DNA of 61,117 nt. It comes from an uncultured Bacilli bacterium. Lineage in GTDB: Bacteria; Bacillota_I; Bacilli_A; RF39; UBA660. Position 1 is the stretch's first letter. Every line of letters starts with the position of its first letter. Positions 9,047 through 16,923 of the stretch are shown in pieces. The stretch is from positions 1-61,117 of the forward strand of contig CAKOXX010000006.1 in the NCBI GenBank assembly GCA_934130405.1. Direction: 5' to 3'. Both the position numbers and the translations under genes were made by a program. A model generated the notes under the pieces. That model saw nothing but the letters and a program-made list of their open reading frames with translations. It searched no databases and was not told the DNA's origin.

Positions 9047-9075
9047 AATATACCACAGAATAAATTCTTTAGCAA
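9047..9075 (-). promoter_or_regulatory. Sigma-A type promoter of ftsW
   Basis: Minus strand TTGCTA, 17 bp, TATATT, about 28 bases before the start codon. It is divergent from the spore-protein gene. Confidence 0.55.
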
Positions 9076-9098
9076 AGTCTATCTAGTCAAATTCATTA

Positions 9099-9126
9099 AC
9101 ACCTTGACATTATTTATCATATTCTA
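9099..9126 (+). promoter_or_regulatory. Sigma-K-like promoter of the YjcZ-type gene
   Basis: CATATTCTA matches the sigma-K -10 pattern CATA-N3-TA, with ACACC 14 bases upstream as a -35 element. The start codon is 24 bases downstream. A sigma-A reading (TTGACA to TATATT) would have only 15 bp between boxes. Confidence 0.5.
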
Positions 9127-9149
9127 TATTAGAAAAAGGAGGAATCTAT

Positions 9150-9314
9150 ATGTATTACTACGGTGGCGGAAGCTGTGGTTGCGGTGGCGGTATGCCATAC
9201 TATCCTACTTATGGATATGGTGGATACTACACTCAATCAGGCGGTAACTATGCAATTATCTTAGTATTATTTATTCTATTAGTTATTGTAATTGGTGCTA
9301 GATACACAAGATAG
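9150..9314 (+). CDS. YjcZ-family small spore protein
   Basis: A 54-residue protein: a Gly/Tyr-rich head with two cysteines (MYYYGGGSCGCGGG, then YGYGGYY) and a single C-terminal membrane helix (AIILVLFILLVIVIGA). This is the layout of the YjcZ/SscA sporulation family, whose members are made in the mother cell and found in spores. AGGAGG lies seven bases before the ATG, a sigma-K-like promoter precedes it and a terminator follows at once, so it is a compact single-gene unit. The exact function is unknown in any species. Confidence 0.75.
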   Translation: MYYYGGGSCGCGGGMPYYPTYGYGGYYTQSGGNYAIILVLFILLVIVIGARYTR

Positions 9315-9340
9315 AAAGGAGAAAAACCTTTCTTTTTCTT
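9314..9340 (+). terminator. Terminator of the YjcZ-type gene
   Basis: GAAAGG and CCTTTC stem with a 7-base loop followed by a T run; it begins at the stop codon. Confidence 0.7.
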
Positions 9341-9381
9341 GGTATTTGTGGTAAAATAATGCAAGAAGTGGATGTGGTACT

Positions 9382-9930
9382 ATGTTAAAAACGAGTGAAA
9401 TATTAGATGAAAAAGATAAAAGATTAAGATTAGTTAGTGAAGAAGTTACTTTTCCCCTAGCTAAAGAAGATAAAGATTTAATTAATAAAATGATTAAATA
9501 CTTACACGATAGTCAAATCGAAAAATTAGCAAAAAAATATGATTTAAGACCAGGTATGGGAATGGCTGCTATTCAGTTAGGGGTTGCTAAAAGATATTTA
9601 ACTATTGTTCACGAAGTCGGAGAAGAAGAGTTTGATACTTATGTTATTTGTAATCCTAAAATAATAAGTAATTCAGAAGAAAAAATTTATGTTGATATGG
9701 GCGAAGGCTGTTTATCAGTTAATAGAGATGTTGAAGGTATCGTTCCAAGATATGCCAGAGTAACAGTTGAAGGCTATGATACGGAAGGTAACAAAATAAG
9801 AATAAGAGCAAGAGAAGAACTTGCTATTGCTTTTCAACACGAAATTGACCACTTAAATGGGATACTATTTATCGACCATATTGATAAGAAAAATCCTTAT
9901 AAAGACCAAGATAAATATCGCGCTATCTAG
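9382..9930 (+). CDS. def: Peptide deformylase (type 2)
   Basis: A 182-residue metalloenzyme that removes the formyl group from new N-terminal methionines. The three family motifs are present: GMGMAAIQLG (about residues 58-67), EGCLSV (about 112-117, with the metal-binding Cys) and HEIDHLNG (about 154-161, two metal-binding His and the catalytic Glu). The inserted and longer N-terminal region is typical of type 2 enzymes of Gram-positive bacteria. It has its own terminator and is not operonic with fmt here. Confidence 0.95.
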   Translation: MLKTSEILDEKDKRLRLVSEEVTFPLAKEDKDLINKMIKYLHDSQIEKLAKKYDLRPGMGMAAIQLGVAKRYLTIVHEVGEEEFDTYVICNPKIISNSEEKIYVDMGEGCLSVNRDVEGIVPRYARVTVEGYDTEGNKIRIRAREELAIAFQHEIDHLNGILFIDHIDKKNPYKDQDKYRAI

Positions 9931-9953
9931 ACTTTTTAAAAAGTCTTTTTTAT
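9930..9953 (+). terminator. Terminator of def
   Basis: GACTTTTTAAAAAGTC is a perfect palindrome followed by a T run. Confidence 0.8.
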
Positions 9954-9987
9954 TTTGCTTTTAATAGGAAAAATTATTTATCTTTTG

Positions 9988-9995
9988 CATACATT
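9988..9995 (+). promoter_or_regulatory. Possible sigma-E -10 element of cotE
   Basis: CATACATT matches the sigma-E -10 consensus CATACA(A/C)T in seven of eight positions and lies 20 bases before the start. The -35 region is poor, so this is tentative; cotE in B. subtilis is known to be sigma-E dependent. Confidence 0.4.
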
Positions 9996-10014
9996 AAATT
10001 GAGGAGGGATAAGT

Positions 10015-10575
10015 TTGGCATCATTTAGGGAAATTGTCACCAAGGCAGTTATTGGAAAAGGTAAAAAACAATTTACCGACAACTTATCATTACAAGCTGA
10101 AAATACCCCCACTACCGTTTTAGGCTGCTGGGTAATTAATCATACTTTTAGTGGTGAAAAAATTAATAATATCGTAAATATCACTGGTAACTACGATATT
10201 AATGTTTGGTATTCTTATGATAATGATACAAAAACTGAAGTTTTAAAACAGCGACATAGTTATAATGAGGTTGTAACTATTCAAGGAAATAATCAAAGTA
10301 ATAATAACGAAGAAATTATTATTAGAAGTTTATCTGGACCAAGTTGTGTTAAGGCAGAGATAAATGGAAATAATATTTTAACAACTATTGAAAAAACTCT
10401 TGGTATTGAATTAGTTGGTGATACTAAAGTAAGAATTAATGTTGAAGATAATTATAGTGATGATTGGGATGAAATCACCGATAGTGATGAGACCATCAAT
10501 AAACAAATTGATGAAGAAGTTGTTGAAGACTATATCACCGATAAAGATGAAGTTTTAGAAAACAATACAGACTAA
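10015..10575 (+). CDS. cotE: Outer spore coat morphogenetic protein CotE
   Basis: A 186-residue protein. Known role: CotE surrounds the forming spore and organises the outer coat. The translation follows CotE throughout: FREIVTKAV, LGCWVINHTF, the GNYDINVWYSYDNDTKTEV core (residues about 62-80), and an acidic C-terminal tail rich in Asp/Glu. The start is TTG at 10015 after GGAGGG. In B. subtilis cotE lies downstream of ymcB(miaB)-ymcA(ricA); here both genes are 2-4 kb away on the opposite strand, a rearranged version of that synteny. Confidence 0.9.
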   Translation: MASFREIVTKAVIGKGKKQFTDNLSLQAENTPTTVLGCWVINHTFSGEKINNIVNITGNYDINVWYSYDNDTKTEVLKQRHSYNEVVTIQGNNQSNNNEEIIIRSLSGPSCVKAEINGNNILTTIEKTLGIELVGDTKVRINVEDNYSDDWDEITDSDETINKQIDEEVVEDYITDKDEVLENNTD

Positions 10576-10579
10576 AAAG

Positions 10580-10609
10580 GAAAAGACCGGCTAAGATCTT
10601 TTCTTTTTA
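10580..10609. terminator. Bidirectional terminator between cotE and the ABC exporter
   Basis: GAAAAGA and TCTTTTC form a 7-bp stem with a 10-base loop, with a T run on the plus side and an A/T-rich stretch on the other. The minus-strand gene's stop lies inside the loop. Confidence 0.6.
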
Positions 10610-11262
10610 TTTTTGACTAATTCGTAAACTATATCTGCTTGGTCACAAACATTTTCTGAATGTGTTACTATAATGATACATTTATCTTCTTTAGCTAAGT
10701 TTTTAAATATTTTAAGAATTTCATTTTCTGTTTCTTTATCTAGATTTCCCGTTGGTTCATCAGCAAGTACCATTAAAGGATTATAAGAAAGACTTCTTGC
10801 AATTGCAACACGTTGCTGTTCTCCACCTGACAGTTTAAGAACTCTTCTATCTTTCTGATTTTTAGTAAGTCCCACTTTTTCCATCAAGCTGATGGCTTGT
10901 TCTTCTTTATTAGCAATATTCAAGTTACTAACATTCATTGAAAGAATAATATTTTCTATCGCTGTTAGATGAGGAAGCAAGTTATAACTTTGAAAAACAA
11001 TACCAATATCTCTACTTCGATAATTATCTAAATCGATATTTTTTAATTCTTTTCCAGCAAATTCAATTGAACCTTCATAGTTATTTTCTAGTCCACTAAG
11101 AAGTGATAAAAGAGTTGTCTTTCCACTTCCACTTTTTCCTTTAATAGCATAGACTTTTCCTGTTTCAAAGGAATAATTTATATCTTTTAGAACATAATCA
11201 TCTGCTTCTGCATCATCATATCTATAAGAAACATTATCAAGTTTTAATATAACTTTTCCCAT
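10591..11262 (-). CDS. ABC transporter ATP-binding protein (MacB/LolD type)
   Basis: A 223-residue ATPase with Walker A GKSGSGKTT (about residues 39-47), Q-loop FQSYNLLPHL, signature LSGGEQQRVAIARSL (about 142-156), Walker B LMVLADEP and the switch histidine VTHS. It belongs to the group whose partner is a FtsX-type permease. It starts one base after the permease gene's stop, so the two are co-translated. It could power export of an antimicrobial or lipoprotein, or mechanotransmission; the substrate is not evident. Confidence 0.9.
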   Translation of the reverse strand: MGKVILKLDNVSYRYDDAEADDYVLKDINYSFETGKVYAIKGKSGSGKTTLLSLLSGLENNYEGSIEFAGKELKNIDLDNYRSRDIGIVFQSYNLLPHLTAIENIILSMNVSNLNIANKEEQAISLMEKVGLTKNQKDRRVLKLSGGEQQRVAIARSLSYNPLMVLADEPTGNLDKETENEILKIFKNLAKEDKCIIIVTHSENVCDQADIVYELVKNKKKRS

Positions 11263-11263
11263 T

Positions 11264-12709
11264 TTAAGACCTCTCTTTCAATATTGTTAATGGTGAGAAT
11301 TTCTCAATACTTAAAATAGCACTTAATGAACTAATTAAAGTTAGAGAAAGACCTATTCCTAGTAATTCTAGTAATACTTTCATATCAACAGTGGCATCGA
11401 TACTATCGAAAGCTTCGACATTTGCTACCCCATTAAATTTTCTATCATTTTGTTTATTACCACCATGTCCAAAATTTTCTTGAATATTATTACTGCTTTC
11501 TTGACTAGCAGTTATTTCATTTTTTAATAGTGAATTAGATACAGGTACACTAACCATTGCACCAGTGAATGCTCCTAGTAAAAGTGAAGCAAATGCTACT
11601 ATTAGTAATTCTAAAACGAATTGCAAGCAAACTTTAGATTTTTTCATTCCGATTGTTCTTAGAACACCTATTTCGTATTTTCTTTCTCTTATATTAATCA
11701 TATTTATTATTAAAAGAACAACTGCTCCGATTATTAAGGTAATGATTAAGAATGTAACAGCAAATGTTTTCACATTAGAAATAGTACTAGTAGCATTTTC
11801 TACTTGGTCTAAGTTTGTTTGTACTGTTAAGTTTTCATTTAATCCTTTGCTTGTTAATTCACTACTAAACTTATCTACTACTGCACTAGAAGTTAAGATG
11901 AATGTAGGACTTGTTGTTACCGCTAAGTCTTGATTAGTTTCACTCATTTTGCTAATAAAATTACTACTTGTTATAATAGTATTAGCAGAGTTAGCAAACA
12001 TTTTCATTCCACTATCAGTATCTTCTTTTTCTTCATAAATACCACTTATTACTAAGTCATAAATATTACTTGCTGTATCGGTTACAGTGATAGTGTCACC
12101 TACTTTTAGATTATTTAGAGTTGCTAGTTCACTATTAATTAAACAGTTGTTACTGTCAAAGTCTTCAAATACTTCCCCATCTGTAACTTTATAATTACCA
12201 CTTACAAATTCACTCATTGCATCATATGATGAATAACCTTTCAAGTTAAAGTCGGTTGTAATCTCGCCTTCTTTATTATCATCATTATTATCTTTTCTTT
12301 TATCCATCATATCATTATTAGAATTAGAAGTCATTTCGGCTTTTTCGATATTAGCATTAACTCCTACTGTTTGAGTGTAGTAATAACTTTTTACATATTT
12401 ACTATCAGCATATTTTTCAATATCACTTACGGAGATATTATTAGCAAGAGAGAACATCTCTTTCATATTGCTCTTAGAACTTTCTTTATCTTCTGGATTA
12501 AAGTCCTTCATCATATTTTCTCTATTAATAGAGATGGTTGCTTCTACTTGATATTTTTCTTTATAAGATTTTATCAAGCTACTAGCGGTATTATTAATCG
12601 CAAGGGTTACTGCTACACTAGCAGATATTATCATTATGATAATTCCTATTAAAATATTTCTTCCTTTGTTTCTAGTAATTGATGTTATCGCATTTTTTAA
12701 TATATACAT
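11264..12709 (-). CDS. FtsX-family ABC transporter permease
   Basis: A 481-residue permease with an N-terminal helix (about residues 13-40), a large extracytoplasmic MacB-like domain (about 40-315) and three C-terminal helices (about 320-350, 370-395, 445-470). The IRERKYEIGVLRTIGMKKSKV segment after the second helix is the FtsX family signature. I chose the ATG at 12709 because AAGGAGG lies just upstream; a GTG at 12724 would place the start before its own ribosome binding site. The loop contains a short His/Gly-rich stretch (NFGHGGNKQND). The substrate is unknown. Confidence 0.87.
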   Translation of the reverse strand: MYILKNAITSITRNKGRNILIGIIIMIISASVAVTLAINNTASSLIKSYKEKYQVEATISINRENMMKDFNPEDKESSKSNMKEMFSLANNISVSDIEKYADSKYVKSYYYTQTVGVNANIEKAEMTSNSNNDMMDKRKDNNDDNKEGEITTDFNLKGYSSYDAMSEFVSGNYKVTDGEVFEDFDSNNCLINSELATLNNLKVGDTITVTDTASNIYDLVISGIYEEKEDTDSGMKMFANSANTIITSSNFISKMSETNQDLAVTTSPTFILTSSAVVDKFSSELTSKGLNENLTVQTNLDQVENATSTISNVKTFAVTFLIITLIIGAVVLLIINMINIRERKYEIGVLRTIGMKKSKVCLQFVLELLIVAFASLLLGAFTGAMVSVPVSNSLLKNEITASQESSNNIQENFGHGGNKQNDRKFNGVANVEAFDSIDATVDMKVLLELLGIGLSLTLISSLSAILSIEKFSPLTILKERS

Positions 12710-12761
12710 GTTTTCCTCCTTCACGTTTCTTAGTTTAAAGGAGTTTTATTAAATAAACATT

Positions 12762-12789
12762 AAAAAACAGGACTTTTTTCAATCCTGTT
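12762..12789 (-). terminator. Terminator of miaB-ricA
   Basis: AACAGGA and TCCTGTT 7-bp stem on the minus strand followed by TTTTTT. The ricA TGA stop lies in the loop. Confidence 0.75.
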
Positions 12790-13135
12790 CATAATCGACG
12801 ATGCTAGAGAATGTATCTCTTAGTCCTTCTTTAATGAATACTAAATTATTATTTAGATTTTCTTCTTTTTGTTGATAGATTACATACAAAGGTATTTTCT
12901 CTAACTCATTTGTTAAGTTATTTATCTTTGCTAAGGTTTCTTTATCTTGATAATTTGCTTTGACATATTTTCTTTGAAGACGTTTTATCTCTTCGATTGT
13001 TTTCGTTATATTTTCATCTTTTTTTAATTCTTGTCTTAATTTCATATAATCTTTATAGAGTTTGTCTTCTTTTATTTTATTAGTTAATTCTTGTGTTTTT
13101 AGAATTATCTCTTTATCTTGATACATATTCGCCAT
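12779..13135 (-). CDS. ricA: RicA (YmcA) of the YlbF/YmcA family
   Basis: A 118-residue, almost entirely helical and charged protein of the YlbF/YmcA family. Known in B. subtilis: RicA (YmcA), RicF (YlbF) and RicT (YaaT) form a complex that promotes mRNA maturation and is needed for sporulation, competence and biofilm formation. RicA rather than RicF is favoured because its start overlaps the end of miaB by 23 bases, as ymcA follows ymcB(miaB) in Bacillus. No cysteine ligands for the known Fe-S clusters are apparent. It ends in TGA. Confidence 0.8.
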   Translation of the reverse strand: MANMYQDKEIILKTQELTNKIKEDKLYKDYMKLRQELKKDENITKTIEEIKRLQRKYVKANYQDKETLAKINNLTNELEKIPLYVIYQQKEENLNNNLVFIKEGLRDTFSSIVDYEQD

Positions 13136-14534
13136 CTAAGCTCCAAGTCTTGGCATCTGTTATTTTTACTTTAACGATTTTACCAATAATGTCATCTGTT
13201 CCATTTTTAATATTAACAAGTTTATTAGTATCAGTATAACCGAAGTATTCTTCATCTTTCTTTAGAGATTTACCTTCTACTAAAACTTCTACTTCTTTAT
13301 CTAATAATTTTTTATTATTTTCTAAAAAGTAAGTATTTACTACTTCATTCAAACGATATAGACGTGATTCTTTCTCACTAAGTGGTATATCATCTTTCAT
13401 CTTGGCAGCGGGAGTATTTTCTCTTGGAGAATAAATAAAAGTAAAAGCATTATCGTATTTGCATTCTTTTACTAGCTCTAAAGTCTTTTCAAAGTCTTCT
13501 TCGGTCTCGGTTGGAAATCCTACTATTATATCAGTTGAAATAGCACAATTCTTGATTCTTTCCTTCATCTTATGAAATAAAGTTAAGTAACTTTCTATAT
13601 TGTAACGTCTTCCCATTAGTTTTAAGACTCTATCACTTCCTGATTGGACTGGTAGATGAATACTTGGCATTATGTTATCGTATTTAGCAATAACATCTAT
13701 CATTGAATCAGTGAAGTCCCAAGGATGACTAGTCATAAATCTTACTCTTGGAATACCTAAGGAAGCAACATCTGCTAATAGTTCAGCCATTGAATAGTCT
13801 TCATATAAATCTTTTCCATAAGCATTGACGTTTTGACCAAGTAAAGTTACTTCTTGATAATTTTCTTCTTTTAATTTCTTGATTTCTTCTAGTATTTCTT
13901 CCTTCTTACGACTTCTTTGTCTTCCTCTTGTATAAGGAACGATACAGTAAGTACAGAATTTATCACAACCATAGATGATAGTAACATAAGCTTTGAATTT
14001 ATTTTTTCTCTTAGTAGGAAGATTTTCTACTAGTTCTCTTTCTCTTGAATAAACTTCTATCTGAATTTTTCCTTCTTCGACTGATTTTACTAAAGCATCT
14101 GGTAGTTCAAAAATATTATGAGTACCTATAACAAAGTTTAGATAAGAATATTTCTCTAATAGGTTTGTGATTACTCCTTCTTCTTGAGCCATACAACCAC
14201 ATAGACCAATCATTAAATCTTTCTTTTCTTCCTTTAAGTGTTTAGCTCTTCCTAACATTCCAAATGCTTTATTATGAGCATTTTCTCTAATTGAACAAGT
14301 ATTTAAAAGAATTAAATCTGCTTCTAAATAATCATCTGTAAAGGTAAAACCCATTTCTGTTAAAAGACCAGTTATTATTTCACTATCATGTTCATTCATC
14401 TGACAACCATAGGTTTTTAAGAAACATTTCTTTCCTAAAAATTTATCTTTATACTCTTCTTTTAGTTTATAATTTTTCTCTTCATATTCTCTTTTATCTG
14501 TTGTTTTTGCTTCTTTATAGTTTGGTAAATGCAT
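13113..14534 (-). CDS. miaB: tRNA-2-methylthio-N6-dimethylallyladenosine synthase MiaB
   Basis: A 473-residue radical-SAM methylthiotransferase that adds the 2-methylthio group to isopentenyl-adenosine 37 of tRNAs. The N-terminal UPF0004 domain (CFLKTYGCQMNEHDSE, LNTCSIRENA) holds three cysteines for the auxiliary cluster. The radical-SAM motif is YGCDKFCTYCIVPYTRGRQR (about residues 189-208), and a TRAM domain closes the protein. The N-terminal 30 residues before this domain are extended and basic, as in Bacillus. The ATG at 14534 follows AGAGGTG. It forms an operon with ricA. Confidence 0.95.
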   Translation of the reverse strand: MHLPNYKEAKTTDKREYEEKNYKLKEEYKDKFLGKKCFLKTYGCQMNEHDSEIITGLLTEMGFTFTDDYLEADLILLNTCSIRENAHNKAFGMLGRAKHLKEEKKDLMIGLCGCMAQEEGVITNLLEKYSYLNFVIGTHNIFELPDALVKSVEEGKIQIEVYSRERELVENLPTKRKNKFKAYVTIIYGCDKFCTYCIVPYTRGRQRSRKKEEILEEIKKLKEENYQEVTLLGQNVNAYGKDLYEDYSMAELLADVASLGIPRVRFMTSHPWDFTDSMIDVIAKYDNIMPSIHLPVQSGSDRVLKLMGRRYNIESYLTLFHKMKERIKNCAISTDIIVGFPTETEEDFEKTLELVKECKYDNAFTFIYSPRENTPAAKMKDDIPLSEKESRLYRLNEVVNTYFLENNKKLLDKEVEVLVEGKSLKKDEEYFGYTDTNKLVNIKNGTDDIIGKIVKVKITDAKTWSLDGEYVSR

Positions 14535-14554
14535 ACTCTTCTCACCTCTTGTAT

Positions 14555-14583
14555 AGTATATAGAAATTTCATTCTTTTTGCAA
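14555..14583 (-). promoter_or_regulatory. Sigma-A promoter of miaB-ricA
   Basis: Minus strand TTGCAA, 17 bp, TATACT, about 20 bases before the miaB start. Confidence 0.65.
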
Positions 14584-14614
14584 GGAAAAGAGGAAGAAGT
14601 AAGTCCTTAATCTA

Positions 14615-14623
14615 TGATATAAT
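14615..14623 (+). promoter_or_regulatory. Extended -10 promoter of murI
   Basis: TGATATAAT is an extended -10 (TG-N-TATAAT) with no clear -35 box. GGAGGTTGAGGTG lies between it and the start codon. Confidence 0.55.
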
Positions 14624-14645
14624 TAGGAGGTTGAGGTGACAATAT

Positions 14646-15374
14646 ATGAATAAAAAAATTGGAATATTAGATTCTGGTATTGGTGGTACTACTGTTCTTA
14701 GTAAGATAAAAGAATTATTACCTAAAGAAGATTATGTTTATTATAAGGATGATAGAAATAATCCTTATGGAGAAAAAAGTGACGATGAATTACAAGAAAT
14801 TGTTAAAACTGGAGTGAAGTTTCTTCTTTCTAACGATTGTAAGATTATTGTTTTAGCATGTAATACAGCTACTACTAAATGTATTAAAAATTTAAGAACA
14901 GAATTTAAAAATACTATTTTTGTTGGGACAGAACCGGCTATTAAGGTAGCATGTGATAATAACTATAAGAATATTCTTGTTCTAGCAACGGAAGTGACGA
15001 TTGAGTCTAAAAGAACAATGGAATTAATTAAGCAAAATAAGAAAGACTATCAAGAAATTACTTTAATCAAAGGGAAAGGGCTTGCTAATGCTATTGAAGT
15101 TAATAATAAAAAAGAAATAACTAGAATATTAAAGAATATTAAAAAGCAGGTTAAGTTTAATCCCGATGTAATTGTCTTAGGTTGTACGCATTATCCTTTG
15201 ATAATAGATGATATAAAATATTTCTTTAAAAATGCTGCTATCATTGATGGGAGTGATGGCGTTGCTAGACAGGTAAAAAGACTATTAGAAGAAAATAATT
15301 TATTAAATAGTAACGGAAATGGTACAGTTGAATACTTTTCTACAAAAGAAAAATACGCTAGTCAAAATAACTAA
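14646..15374 (+). CDS. murI: Glutamate racemase
   Basis: A 242-residue enzyme making D-glutamate for peptidoglycan. It has the N-terminal ILDSGIGGTTVL (catalytic Asp at about residue 9), the first catalytic cysteine in ACNTATT (about residue 75), NPYGEKS, and the second cysteine in LGCTHYPL (about residue 184), so both acid/base cysteines are present. It is slightly shorter than typical (260-270). It is convergent with the ankyrin-repeat gene, with only nine bases between the stops. Confidence 0.92.
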   Translation: MNKKIGILDSGIGGTTVLSKIKELLPKEDYVYYKDDRNNPYGEKSDDELQEIVKTGVKFLLSNDCKIIVLACNTATTKCIKNLRTEFKNTIFVGTEPAIKVACDNNYKNILVLATEVTIESKRTMELIKQNKKDYQEITLIKGKGLANAIEVNNKKEITRILKNIKKQVKFNPDVIVLGCTHYPLIIDDIKYFFKNAAIIDGSDGVARQVKRLLEENNLLNSNGNGTVEYFSTKEKYASQNN

Positions 15375-15383
15375 GCGCATTTT

Positions 15384-16079
15384 TTATGCTTCTACTTCTA
15401 CTAGCACTTCTTTAATGATGTGATCCATAGAAGTAAGTTTATTTTTCATAAGTTCATTTTTAATTCGGTCAAAGTTTTCTTTAATCATTGTTACTAACTT
15501 ATCCATCATTGGTAGAAGTTCATTTTTCTTTTCTAAGTTTGAAACGATAACTTCTAGATTTGATAATTTAGTATATTTACCGTATTCACCGCTTTTAATA
15601 AATGTCTTATAGAAAGATAAGAAGCTCATCACGTCTATATTATTAAATCTCTTATCTTCTAAGATTTTAAAAGCAGTAGATAAATTATCTTTTTCGATTG
15701 CTACGTCAAGAATTGTTTTTCCTTGATTGTTTTTTAAATTATACGATAATTTCTCATTTCTTTTTAATTTCTTAATAATTGGTGCAACTTTCATATAATT
15801 TCTAGTTGCTAAAATATGTAGTAGTGTATTTCCTTCATTGTTCTGATGATTAACTATTTCTTTATCATAATTGATATACTTTAAAACCAAATCGTATTGA
15901 TGTAGTTTAAGTAACTTCATTAAGACAGTATTACCTGCTTCATCAGTTTCGGCTACACTTACTTTTTTCTTGCTTAACAAACTATCTACTAAATAGAAGT
16001 GACCTTCCTTCATTAATTCGAATATCAGGGACGGGTCTTCTTCACAGGCTAGTAGTGCTTGTTCTTCCGCGTAAAACAT
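15384..16079 (-). CDS. Ankyrin-repeat protein
   Basis: A 231-residue protein with three or four ankyrin repeats in the N-terminal two-thirds (DEAGNTVLMKLLKLHQYDLV, NNEGNTLLHILATRNYMKV, NNQGKTILDVAIEKDNL) followed by a helical, Lys/Glu-rich tail. No signal peptide, so cytoplasmic. Ankyrin repeats mediate protein binding; the partner is unknown. It has its own strong promoter, unusually embedded in the terminator of the upstream rpsP-khpA unit. GAGGTG precedes the ATG. Confidence 0.75.
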   Translation of the reverse strand: MFYAEEQALLACEEDPSLIFELMKEGHFYLVDSLLSKKKVSVAETDEAGNTVLMKLLKLHQYDLVLKYINYDKEIVNHQNNEGNTLLHILATRNYMKVAPIIKKLKRNEKLSYNLKNNQGKTILDVAIEKDNLSTAFKILEDKRFNNIDVMSFLSFYKTFIKSGEYGKYTKLSNLEVIVSNLEKKNELLPMMDKLVTMIKENFDRIKNELMKNKLTSMDHIIKEVLVEVEA

Positions 16080-16113
16080 TTAAAACACCTCATCTTTTTA
16101 CGTGACGGCCTTT

Positions 16114-16142
16114 ATTATATCAAAAAAAGCTATCAATGTCAA
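16114..16142 (-). promoter_or_regulatory. Consensus sigma-A promoter of the ankyrin gene
   Basis: Minus strand TTGACA, 17 bp, TATAAT, a perfect match. The -35 box lies within the 3' arm of the preceding terminator hairpin. Confidence 0.8.
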
Positions 16143-16170
16143 ATGAATGTCCTTCATTTATCAATAGCTT
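16122..16170 (-). terminator. Terminator of rpsP-khpA
   Basis: AGCTATTGATAAATGA pairs, with small bulges, with TTCATTTGACATTGATAGCT, followed by seven T. The loop is AGGACA-like. Confidence 0.75.
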
Positions 16171-16203
16171 CTCTATTTTTTAAGTTTTTATACATTTATT
16201 GAC

Positions 16204-16446
16204 TTAAAATTTGTCGACATTAATTTTAACTCGTTTATTACCGTTTTGGTAACTAGCTGCTTGTAGAAGTGTTCGAATAGCGTTAATGGTTTTTCCGTTT
16301 TTACCAATTAGTCTACCCATATCTTCTTCTTTAACTAGTACTTCAATTGTAATTTCATTTTCTGAAGTGAATTCTTCTATTTTAATGTCGTCTTTGTTAG
16401 TAACAATCCCACTAACAATGATTGTAACAAGCCTGGTTAAGTCCAT
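16204..16446 (-). CDS. khpA: KH-domain RNA-binding protein KhpA (YlqC)
   Basis: An 80-residue single KH-domain protein with the GxxG loop in GRLIGKNGKTINAIRTLL (about residues 43-60). Known in Firmicutes as KhpA, which works with KhpB (Jag/EloR) in RNA binding and control of cell elongation. Its ATG shares one base with the TAA of rpsP, so translation is coupled; rpsP-khpA is the standard Firmicute order. The usual downstream rimM-trmD-rplS are absent and a terminator follows. Confidence 0.9.
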   Translation of the reverse strand: MDLTRLVTIIVSGIVTNKDDIKIEEFTSENEITIEVLVKEEDMGRLIGKNGKTINAIRTLLQAASYQNGNKRVKINVDKF

Positions 16447-16730
16447 TATTTTGCTTCCTTCTTAGCACTTTTGCTATCTGCATACTTCTTCATAACGCCT
16501 GCATTCTTTAGTAAGCTACGTACTGTATCAGAAGGGATTGCTCCACGATCTAGCCATTTAAGTGCTACTTCTTCGTTGATTTTTGTAGTGTTTTCTTTTT
16601 CGATTGGATTATAAGTTCCAACTAGTTCAAGATATTCTCCGTCACGTCTTGCTCTTGAATCAGTTACTACGATACGATAAGTAGGACGCTTCTTTGCTCC
16701 CATTCTCATTAAACGAATTTTTACTGCCAT
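16446..16730 (-). CDS. rpsP: 30S ribosomal protein bS16
   Basis: A 94-residue ribosomal protein beginning MAVKIRLMRMGAKKRPTYRI, with the conserved VVTDSRARRDG and WLDRGAIPSDTVRSLL. Of normal length. GGAAGTG before the ATG and a sigma-A promoter upstream. It is separated from ffh, which normally precedes it in Bacilli. Confidence 0.97.
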   Translation of the reverse strand: MAVKIRLMRMGAKKRPTYRIVVTDSRARRDGEYLELVGTYNPIEKENTTKINEEVALKWLDRGAIPSDTVRSLLKNAGVMKKYADSKSAKKEAK

Positions 16731-16759
16731 AATTACACTTCCTTTCTCTTTGCATCAAT

Positions 16760-16789
16760 ATTGTAATACAAAGAAGCGAAAGTTGTCAA
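16760..16789 (-). promoter_or_regulatory. Sigma-A promoter of rpsP-khpA
   Basis: Minus strand TTGACA, 18 bp, TACAAT. Confidence 0.7.
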
Positions 16790-16799
16790 CTATTTTTTG

Positions 16800-16920
16800 T
16801 TAACAGTTCTATAAGAAAGTAGCAACAATTCTAAACTCGCGTTTAGAGAGTTTTCTGCTTCTAAGCCAGTCAAGGCTCCACAGACTTAAATTCCGACAGG
16901 TGGTGCCGTACATAATTCAT
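16800..16920 (-). mobile_element. Possible IS200/IS605 right-end or omega-RNA-like remnant
   Basis: On the minus strand the stretch contains GCACCACCTGTCGGAATTT, AGTCTGTGGAGCC and a perfect hairpin CTAAACGCGAGTTTAG (6-bp stem, GCGA tetraloop) near its end. GC content is higher than the surroundings. The arrangement resembles the 3' end of tnpB genes with their guide-RNA scaffold and right-end palindrome in Firmicutes. A short reading frame, MNYVRHHLSEFKSVEP then TGA, could be the last residues of a TnpB. No transposase gene is nearby. The resemblance is from memory of such ends, so confidence is low. Confidence 0.35.
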
Positions 16921-16923
16921 ATT

